Below, piece after piece: positions 1 to 4,565 of a stretch of DNA of 10,027 bases. A program made the translations under genes and the position numbers. Below the pieces are notes generated by a model. It was not told where the DNA came from and ran no database searches. It saw only the letters and a program-made list of their open reading frames with translations. Each line of letters opens with the position of its first letter. The first letter of the stretch is position 1. The DNA is taken from the NCBI GenBank assembly GCA_964563925.1, contig CAZLZD010000089.1, positions 1 to 10,027 of the forward strand, given 5' to 3'. Origin of the DNA: JAUILA01 sp964563925. Its GTDB lineage: Bacteria > Bacteroidota > Bacteroidia > Cytophagales > Cyclobacteriaceae.

Positions 1-43
1 GCCGGGATGACGAACGTTGGAGCTTCGCCGGGATGACGAATTT
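1..43 (+). repeat. Tail fragment of a nested-hairpin repeat (B type), cut by the window edge
   Basis: Two copies of the repeat tail (GCCGGGATGACGAA) start at 1 and 28, separated by a short spacer with AACGTTGGAG. The same double tail occurs in reverse complement at 3772-3806, with the same CCAACGTT spacer, and in diverged form at 9858-9894. By analogy the AGGT head and hairpin lie to the left, outside the window, so this copy points toward the 3' end of the anti-sigma gene, which ends 7 bases further on. Confidence 0.75.
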
Positions 44-50
44 GAAAGGC

Positions 51-737
51 TTAGAGAATATCCCGCAATTTTCCGGCGTCTTCATGATACGAATGCGAAG
101 GCTCTCCGGCAATGGATTCCAGCAAGGCAATAGCCTCCTCATTTTTTTCCTGGTCAAGCAGCGCCTTTACGAGGAGCCATTCTGCCTGTTGCCGGAACGG
201 CCCCTGGTTTTCCAGAATCCGGCGGAGATGTGCTTCGGATACCACGGGTTCGCCGGCAAACAGCCGGGCACCGGCAAGGTAAAAGGTTACCGTATCATTC
301 TGATTTTTCAGCAGGGCCAGCTGACTGGCCGCATCGGAGTAAGATCCTTCGGTATAGGCCAGCATGGCCAGGTCAAACGCCCCCGGAGCCTGTCCCCTGG
401 ACTGGGCCACATTTGGGTATGGAGAGAAAAATTCGTCATACACAGGATCCTGTCCGACGATAAGCACCAGTCCTGCCGTCACCAGAATACTTACTGCAGC
501 GGCAATTTTCAGCCATTGGCGAATTGGTTTTTTTCGCCCTGCTTCGAATTGACTCACTTGTTTTCTTGCCTCAAGAAGGTCATGATCCCGGATACCTTCC
601 ACCACGGTGCGGTATTCTCCGACCTGCCTGCGCAGCGTCTCATTCTCCAGGAAGTCCTTTTCAAATTCCTCCCGTTCGCCGGCAGGCATCTCCCCGTCGA
701 GAAAGCGGATGATATCGTGTTCGGTATACGTTTTCAT
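51..737 (-). CDS. Membrane anti-sigma-like protein with periplasmic TPR-type region
   Basis: A 228-residue protein probably acting as the membrane-bound partner of the ECF sigma factor encoded just upstream. Residues 1-60 form a charged helical cytoplasmic region (MKTYTEHDIIRFLDGEM opening, typical of the short anti-sigma domains in Bacteroidota; no HxxxCxxC zinc motif, so not a ZAS type). A positive stretch (RKKPIRQW) precedes a single TM helix at about 76-95. The rest, about 118-210, is helical and repeat-like (LAMLAYTEGSYSDAASQLALL; AEWLLVKALLDQEKNEEAIALLESI), as in TPR units, and would lie in the periplasm. The start codon overlaps the sigma stop codon (ATGA, 734-737), which suggests translational coupling and supports this start. 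No enzyme residues are seen. That it inhibits the sigma factor is inferred from architecture and linkage. Confidence 0.8.
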   Translation of the reverse strand: MKTYTEHDIIRFLDGEMPAGEREEFEKDFLENETLRRQVGEYRTVVEGIRDHDLLEARKQVSQFEAGRKKPIRQWLKIAAAVSILVTAGLVLIVGQDPVYDEFFSPYPNVAQSRGQAPGAFDLAMLAYTEGSYSDAASQLALLKNQNDTVTFYLAGARLFAGEPVVSEAHLRRILENQGPFRQQAEWLLVKALLDQEKNEEAIALLESIAGEPSHSYHEDAGKLRDIL

Positions 738-1303
738 TTCATGGATTCATCCGATGCGTTGAAATGGTCTCTCAATGTCTTCAGGCAAAGGCTTTTCTTT
801 TTCTTGACCACATTCGCGTTTTTGTAACCAAGTCGTTCCGCAATTGCTTCCAGGGCGAATTGCTGCTGGTAAAACAATTCAAGGATAGTCCGGCAGGGAT
901 CTTTCATATGTTCGAGGAGTTTCTGTACCTGCAGCTTATTGTAGGTTTCCTGAATCTTCGATTCGGCCAGGTTGTCGATGGCCGGATCTGCCCCTGTCTG
1001 TTCGAGGGACATGAATTTTCGTGCCGAATTCCTTTGTTTCATCAGGTTTTTAATGATCCCGGTCAGGTAGGTGCCCGTGTCACAGCGAATGTGGGTGAGG
1101 GTTCCTTTACGGACCTGGTAATAACAAATCACGAATGCTTCCTGGTACACCTCAAAGGCTTCCTCACGGGTTAGCTGGTACCGGCGCATGGTCCAGCCGG
1201 AGACCGTACTGCGATGCTGATCGTAGACCTTTTGAGCATACCGGGTATCCAGCAGGCTGGTCAGGTCGGTTGAAGCGATGGTGTCAGTAGTTCCGTTTTT
1301 CAT
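734..1303 (-). CDS. ECF-type RNA polymerase sigma factor
   Basis: A 189-residue sigma-70 family protein that would direct RNA polymerase to a small regulon. Region 2 is at about 26-92 (EEAFEVYQEAFVICYYQVRKGTL, then TYLTGIIKNLMKQ), and region 4 at about 118-180. Region 4 carries a helix-turn-helix, QFALEAIAERLGY followed by KNANVVKKKKSLCLKTLR, a form I associate with Bacteroidota ECF factors paired with TPR anti-sigma proteins. Regions 1 and 3 are absent, as expected for an ECF factor. It is the first gene of a two-gene unit and overlaps its anti-sigma-like partner by 4 bases. It is divergent from a secreted-protein gene at 1437, which is a natural target candidate. Its leader contains a strong hairpin (1321-1354). 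The start at 1303 is the only one that leaves a plausible N-terminus ahead of region 2; its Shine-Dalgarno is weak. Confidence 0.93.
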   Translation of the reverse strand: MKNGTTDTIASTDLTSLLDTRYAQKVYDQHRSTVSGWTMRRYQLTREEAFEVYQEAFVICYYQVRKGTLTHIRCDTGTYLTGIIKNLMKQRNSARKFMSLEQTGADPAIDNLAESKIQETYNKLQVQKLLEHMKDPCRTILELFYQQQFALEAIAERLGYKNANVVKKKKSLCLKTLRDHFNASDESMK

Positions 1304-1320
1304 ATTGGTCGTCCCGCAGC

Positions 1321-1354
1321 AAAAAAGTTACCGGTTACGGTAACCTTTTTTTTT
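1321..1354. promoter_or_regulatory. Hairpin with A/T tracts in the leader of the sigma gene
   Basis: Stem GTTACCG (1327-1333) pairs perfectly with CGGTAAC (1338-1344) around the 4-base loop GTTA. Six A's precede it, and one C then nine T's follow it on the plus strand. It resembles an intrinsic terminator in both orientations. Read on the minus strand, a transcript of the sigma operon would form the hairpin followed by six U's 17 bases before the ATG, so it could be an attenuator, a block to antisense read-through, or a protein-binding palindrome. Which of these applies cannot be decided from sequence. Confidence 0.55.
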
Positions 1355-1436
1355 ACCTGTTCACTAAGGACAAAACGACGGACCGGCTGCATACAGGTGA
1401 CCGGACCGCAGTCTTACCGAAAAATAGAGGAATAAT

Positions 1437-2204
1437 ATGAGCAATAAAAATTCAATTCGACAGGCCGACATACAGAATAAGCGAGGTCTGCCAGCGGGCC
1501 GGATGGCAGGAGTTTACCTGATGACCATTCTCCTGACAGGCCTACTGAATCTCCTTGCAACCGGTACGGTCAGCGCACAGGAAAACTGCATGGGCATGTA
1601 CCCGCTGGAGGAGGGGGCGACCAGTGAAATGACCACCTATAATAAGAAGGGGAAGGTGTCAATGATTGCCGAGCACAAGGTGAGTTCGGTGGATCAGACC
1701 GCCGCAGGTACTGAATATTCGATCGAGACCCGCATCCTGGATGAGAAAGGAGAACTCCAGACGGAGGGTACTTCGTCGGCGGTTTGCAAGGATGGTAAAT
1801 TCATTATGAACATTGAGAATATCCTGGATGAGGAAACCCGGACAAACCTGAAGGATATGCAATTTGAATTTGAAGGGGAGGAAGTCGTGATACCGCTGAA
1901 TATTCAACCGGGGATGACCTTGCCTGATGCCAGTATGACCATGCAGACTTCCGGGCCCGTGAGTATCAAGGCCACGCTCAATATCACCAACCGGAAAGTG
2001 GAGAAAAAGGAAACGATCACGGTGCCGGCCGGGACCTATGAATGCTTTTTGATCACCTCAGACCAGCAGATGAAAATGATGACCAATACGGAAAATACCC
2101 TGAAGCAGTGGATAAGTCCGGAAGTCGGACTCGTCAAGCTTGAGGTGTATAACAAAAAGGGGAAACTGACATCCAGCCAGGAGCTGACAAAATATACGAA
2201 ATAA
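1437..2204 (+). CDS. Secreted TapB/DUF3108-like protein
   Basis: A 255-residue exported protein of unknown function. A 22-residue charged N-terminal extension precedes a signal peptide (hydrophobic core about 26-44, likely cleavage after VSA at 47). The mature part is beta-rich and ends with the features I recognise from TapB/DUF3108-like proteins: a TITVPAGTYECFLITSD strand pair (194-209) and QWISPEVGLVKLEVYNKKGKL (224-244). YNKKGK occurs twice, at 68-73 and 238-243, near each end of the domain. Only two cysteines remain in the mature chain (51, 117). The start has an AGAGGA element at 1426-1431, well placed, which favours 1437 over the internal Met at residue 23. It is divergent from the sigma operon and 95 bases before the next gene, so it may be in that sigma factor's regulon. 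Export is likely; the precise role is unknown. Confidence 0.8.
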   Translation: MSNKNSIRQADIQNKRGLPAGRMAGVYLMTILLTGLLNLLATGTVSAQENCMGMYPLEEGATSEMTTYNKKGKVSMIAEHKVSSVDQTAAGTEYSIETRILDEKGELQTEGTSSAVCKDGKFIMNIENILDEETRTNLKDMQFEFEGEEVVIPLNIQPGMTLPDASMTMQTSGPVSIKATLNITNRKVEKKETITVPAGTYECFLITSDQQMKMMTNTENTLKQWISPEVGLVKLEVYNKKGKLTSSQELTKYTK

Positions 2205-2209
2205 ACATC

Positions 2210-2231
2210 GTGCCGGTGGATTAGCCGGCAC
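2210..2231 (+). other. Intergenic hairpin after the TapB-like gene
   Basis: GTGCCGG (2210-2216) pairs with CCGGCAC (2225-2231) around an 8-base loop, 5 bases after the stop codon. No T-tract follows, so an intrinsic terminator is not supported. It may protect the 3' end of the transcript or separate expression of the two genes. The rest of the 95-base gap shows nothing clear. Confidence 0.4.
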
Positions 2232-2299
2232 TGTGAAACAAATGGAGGCAGCTGAAACCGACCGATGGTTCTGGCTGTCGCGGACATTAATTAATTCTG

Positions 2300-3613
2300 A
2301 TGATGAATACCATGAAACATTTTCTGCTAATTCTGCTTAGTGTAAGCGTTTTTACGCTTTCGGCCCAGCAGCAACCGCTCGTCCCTTCCCTATCTGACGG
2401 GAATAACATGATCAATGTGGAGTTCTCTGCGTACGGGGAAGAAGACGAAATGCGGGAGGCTTATTTTACGGGGACCACGGAGAATGAGCCGCTGAAGTTT
2501 TCCATTCAGGGGCTCGGATATGCATTGTATCCTGTGACGGTGACGCTGATCGGTAAGGATCCGGACCGACCCGTTTCCATGGCATTTGTCAAGAAGCACT
2601 GGGGGGACAGCCTCTCGGTAACCGATACCGAAGACGGACCGTTGCAGGAGAATTTCCAGACGGCACGTGAGTTTGGGATCGTGGTGCATGCAGAGGAACC
2701 TGGAACGGAATTCGCACTGGCGATCTGGGTGGGACCGGAGATTATGCCCCAGGCGGGAAAGGTATTTTATCCTGTTTCAGAATATGAGGAAGACGGATCG
2801 GCTGCCGCTGGTCCTGCAACCACTGCGGCAAATGAGGATGCGGAAGAGGAGTCCGACATTCTCCTGTATGTGATCATCGGACTGCTGGCGCTGCTGATTA
2901 TCGTAGGCCTTCTCATTTTCGTACGGATGAATAAGAAAGCCACGATCCTGTTGCTGCTGATGTCTTCACCGATGCTATTGCAGGCAGGGGCCAAGCCTGT
3001 AACGGAGGAGATGTATGAGATGTGGAAAGAGCTGGCCAATCTGACCGAAGAATTGCGCGATTTGCGGGACAAGATCGAAACGTTCAAGGAGGGCTATGAA
3101 AAATGGAAAAAGCTGGATGAAACCGATGAGGATTTTGAATATGAGCAGGATCCGCGTGACCAGCCCCGGATGCCGTCATCCTGTATTCTGGCCTGGGAAA
3201 ATGCATCAAATCCACGAACAAGCAGCGAGGCTGATGAGGAAAAGGCGGATGCGTGTGATTGCCTTGAGGAAGCGTATGCCGATTTCAACAGAACCCGGTA
3301 CCTGCTTGGCAAGCTGAGAAACATCTATACCTCCACGAAAAAAGTCTCGGAATGGGCCATATCCTTCGGGGACAACCTGGCGCCTTCCACCGGACATGCG
3401 GCAATTGCCTGGAGGCAGGAGCGTGATAAGATTGAGGCCAGCACGGAGGAACTTGAAAAGGCCTATGACCAGAAGCTGGAGGAATATATTGACGCACTTT
3501 ATGATGATCTCATAGCCATTGATGGCTGCGAGGCACAGCTGGGATTCGAGAACTGGTACAGCCGGGTAGGGTTCATCTATTTTGAGTTTACCAAGGAACG
3601 GTACCGGAGGTGA
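2300..3613 (+). CDS. Unknown protein: signal peptide, two-TM hairpin, periplasmic coiled coil
   Basis: A 437-residue protein that I cannot place in a family. A signal peptide covers residues 1-22 (MKHFLLILLSVSVFTLSAQ; the true start may be the third Met, at 2312). Residues 23-160 look like a beta-rich periplasmic domain, followed by an acidic Ala/Glu linker (160-186), a TM helix (187-208), the short positive turn RMNKK, and a second hydrophobic stretch (214-230). After it come long charged helices, likely coiled coil, at 235-272 and 315-405, with four cysteines (295, 319, 321, 410). The positive-inside rule predicts a TM hairpin with both domains in the periplasm. The second hydrophobic stretch, starting at Met210, itself looks like a signal peptide, so this may be a fusion of two exported proteins. 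It follows the TapB-like gene on the same strand and may share its transcript. A repeat array starts 2 bases after its stop. Confidence 0.72.
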   Translation: MMNTMKHFLLILLSVSVFTLSAQQQPLVPSLSDGNNMINVEFSAYGEEDEMREAYFTGTTENEPLKFSIQGLGYALYPVTVTLIGKDPDRPVSMAFVKKHWGDSLSVTDTEDGPLQENFQTAREFGIVVHAEEPGTEFALAIWVGPEIMPQAGKVFYPVSEYEEDGSAAAGPATTAANEDAEEESDILLYVIIGLLALLIIVGLLIFVRMNKKATILLLLMSSPMLLQAGAKPVTEEMYEMWKELANLTEELRDLRDKIETFKEGYEKWKKLDETDEDFEYEQDPRDQPRMPSSCILAWENASNPRTSSEADEEKADACDCLEEAYADFNRTRYLLGKLRNIYTSTKKVSEWAISFGDNLAPSTGHAAIAWRQERDKIEASTEELEKAYDQKLEEYIDALYDDLIAIDGCEAQLGFENWYSRVGFIYFEFTKERYRR

Positions 3614-3614
3614 C

Positions 3615-3680
3615 AGGTCCCGTGTCGACACCGGCCGGTGCCGGATAGATCCCGGATCAACTCCGGGACGGGATGACGGG
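3615..3680 (+). repeat. Nested-hairpin repeat A1 (CCCGTG subfamily)
   Basis: Head AGGT (3615-3618), outer stem TCCCGT (3618-3623) with ACGGGA (3668-3673), inner stem TCCCGG (3650-3655) with CCGGGA (3663-3668), and tail ATGACGGG to 3680. A CACCGG/CCGGTG palindrome fills the left part. It is joined to A2 by GAGGGAAAAT, the same connector that joins A3 to A4. Confidence 0.85.
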
Positions 3681-3690
3681 GAGGGAAAAT

Positions 3691-3758
3691 AGGTCCTGAT
3701 TCGAATCCGGTTGATCCCGGGGCAAGCCCGGGACCGGATGTTTCACGGGATGACGGGG
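3691..3758 (+). repeat. Nested-hairpin repeat A2, chimeric subfamily
   Basis: The head and left arm are of the CCTGAT type (AGGTCCTGATTCGA), but the right arm (CACGGGA, 3744-3750) belongs to the CCCGTG type, so the outer stem is broken. The inner stems are intact: ATCCGG (3705-3710) with CCGGAT (3734-3739), and inside it a CCCGG/CCGGG stem. The tail and the next, inverted copy form a perfect 10-base inverted repeat (3746-3755 with 3772-3781). Confidence 0.83.
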
Positions 3759-3771
3759 TGGTAAAACAGTT

Positions 3772-3824
3772 CGTCATCCCGGCCAACCTCCAACGTTCGT
3801 CATGCCGGAGCCGCCCCGGTACCT
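3772..3824 (-). repeat. Inverted nested-hairpin repeat B1, abutting the GIY-YIG gene
   Basis: Read on the minus strand it starts AGGTACCGG (head at 3824) and ends in two tails (ATGACGAA), at 3803-3796 and 3777-3770. It follows the A plan with a reduced inner part. The head is 4 bases from the stop codon of the GIY-YIG gene. The CCAACGTT spacer between the tails matches the copy at 1-43. Confidence 0.8.
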
Positions 3825-3828
3825 AAGC

Positions 3829-4113
3829 TTATTCAAACTCCCACGACAAATCCTGAAGCTGAGGATTTTTCTGTTTTATCAGTGCGAACTTCCATTCCCG
3901 CTTCCAGTTCTTAAGTTGCTTTTCGCGGTCAATTGCACTTTCGATATCATTGAACTCTTCGTAATAGATCAAATAATAACACCTGTATTTGGCTGTAAAC
4001 CCCGAAAATGCGGAGCATTTGTGCTGTGATACGCGTGTTCCAAGGTCAGATGTAACCCCAATGTACAGCACGGTTCTTTTCCAGTTGCTCATGATGTAAA
4101 CATATCCGCCCAT
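3829..4113 (-). CDS. Small GIY-YIG endonuclease (COG2827/URI type) inside the repeat array
   Basis: A 94-residue single-domain protein of the GIY-YIG superfamily, expected to cut DNA at a metal-dependent site. The conserved parts are all present: YVYI at 4-7 (the GIY position), LYIGVTSDL at 16-24 (YIG at 17-19), Arg27, His31, GFTAKY at 38-43, and the Glu-bearing helix AIDREKQLKNW (60-70, catalytic Glu64), then the C-terminal NPQLQDL. Length and order match the stand-alone COG2827 proteins, so it looks intact. No partner gene, methylase or DNA-binding domain adjoins it. It lies between an inverted repeat copy (B1, 4 bases after its stop) and A3 (30 bases before its start). No Shine-Dalgarno or clear promoter is visible in those 30 bases, so the repeat may provide the promoter. 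A homologous C-terminal relic is at 6440-6478. A role in spreading the repeats is inferred, not shown. Confidence 0.93.
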   Translation of the reverse strand: MGGYVYIMSNWKRTVLYIGVTSDLGTRVSQHKCSAFSGFTAKYRCYYLIYYEEFNDIESAIDREKQLKNWKREWKFALIKQKNPQLQDLSWEFE

Positions 4114-4143
4114 GGATTTAAATAAGTGTTTATGGCGGACATT

Positions 4144-4192
4144 AGGTCCCGTGTCGACTCCGGCCGGTGCCGGAGATTACACGGGATGACGT
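4144..4192 (+). repeat. Nested-hairpin repeat A3 (CCCGTG subfamily), canonical
   Basis: One of the cleanest copies: outer stem TCCCGTGT (4147-4154) with ACACGGGA (4179-4186), inner stem CTCCGG (4158-4163) with CCGGAG (4170-4175), loop CCGGTG, tail ATGACG. It starts 30 bases upstream of the GIY-YIG start codon. Confidence 0.9.
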
Positions 4193-4203
4193 AGAGGGAA
4201 AAT

Positions 4204-4291
4204 AGGTCCTGAACATGGCCCGAACTTGATCCGGGCTCGAATCCGGGTGATCCCGGGTCAAGCCCGGGACGGATATTAATCAGGATGACGG
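4204..4291 (+). repeat. Nested-hairpin repeat A4 (CCTGA subfamily), expanded
   Basis: Outer stem TCCTGA (4207-4212) with TCAGGA (4280-4285), next stem ATCCG (4241-4245) with CGGAT (4270-4274), and a CCCGGG/CCCGGG stem inside. An extra GGCCCGAACTTGATCC segment enlarges the left part. A partial tail with TGTGATATAACACA and CGATGACGG follows at 4294-4318. Confidence 0.83.
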
Positions 4292-4326
4292 AGTTGTGAT
4301 ATAACACACGATGACGGAGTTAACAA

Positions 4327-4348
4327 CGCCGGAGCCGCCCCGGTACCT
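4327..4348 (-). repeat. Inverted repeat B2, head portion only
   Basis: Matches the head and first part of B1 (GCCGGAGCCGCCCCGGTACC), but the CGTCAT tail is replaced. A 14-base spacer separates it from the head of A5: the same B/A slot that holds the GIY-YIG gene at 3825-4143, here almost empty. Confidence 0.78.
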
Positions 4349-4362
4349 GTACGTTTCCCAGT

Positions 4363-4411
4363 AGGTCCCGTGTCGACTCCGGCGTATGCCGGAGATTACA
4401 CGGGATGACGG
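4363..4411 (+). repeat. Nested-hairpin repeat A5 (CCCGTG subfamily), canonical
   Basis: Outer stem TCCCGTGT (4366-4373) with ACACGGGA (4398-4405), inner stem CTCCGG (4377-4382) with CCGGAG (4389-4394), loop CGTATG. Differs from A3 mainly in the loop. Confidence 0.9.
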
Positions 4412-4468
4412 GATGGGGTATTACACGGGATGACGGGATGGGGTATTACACGGGATGACGGATAGGGT
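4395..4468 (+). repeat. Tandem triplication of the repeat tail, 25-base unit
   Basis: The right arm and tail of A5 (ATTACACGGGATGACGGGAT, then GGGGT) occur three times in a row: 4395-4419, 4420-4444 and 4445-4468 (last unit 24 bases, one change). Only the tail is multiplied, not the head, so the extra copies cannot form the outer stem with their own left arm. Confidence 0.9.
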
Positions 4469-4472
4469 AAAT

Positions 4473-4523
4473 AGGTCCTGATTCGACTGCGGATCAAGTC
4501 CGCAGATTCCATCAGGATGACGG
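4473..4523 (+). repeat. Nested-hairpin repeat A6 (CCTGAT subfamily) plus trailing fragment
   Basis: Outer stem TCCTGAT (4476-4482) with ATCAGGA (4511-4517), inner stem CTGCGG (4487-4492) with CCGCAG (4500-4505), tail ATGACGG. The inner stem has a G where others have C, with the matching change in the other arm. A degraded fragment (CCGGATGTTCAGCCGGATGA) follows at 4534-4553 and its tail reaches 4562, 4 bases from the stop codon of the esterase gene. Confidence 0.87.
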
Positions 4524-4565
4524 TGTTAAGTACGCCGGATGTTCAGCCGGATGACGGGGTGGTTG

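Noticed and set aside
33..827. Long plus-strand open frame opposite the anti-sigma gene
   Set aside because: It lies antisense to two overlapping genes with recognisable sigma and TM/TPR features; its own translation has low-complexity Phe/Arg-rich sequence and no domain.
2281..2290. GCGGACATTA shared between 2280 and 4134 regions
   Set aside because: A 10-base match with no further similarity on either side; likely chance.
3615..4192. Insertion sequence or transposon with terminal inverted repeats
   Set aside because: B1 and A3 heads do face each other around the GIY-YIG gene, but there is no transposase or target-site duplication that I can see, and the same repeats occur in many copies without the gene.
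3615..4523. CRISPR array
   Set aside because: Copies are palindromic, vary in length and orientation, and have no uniform unique spacers; no cas genes are near.
3615..4523. Intrinsic terminators at each repeat copy
   Set aside because: The hairpins are strong but none is followed by a T-tract on either strand, so factor-independent termination is not supported.
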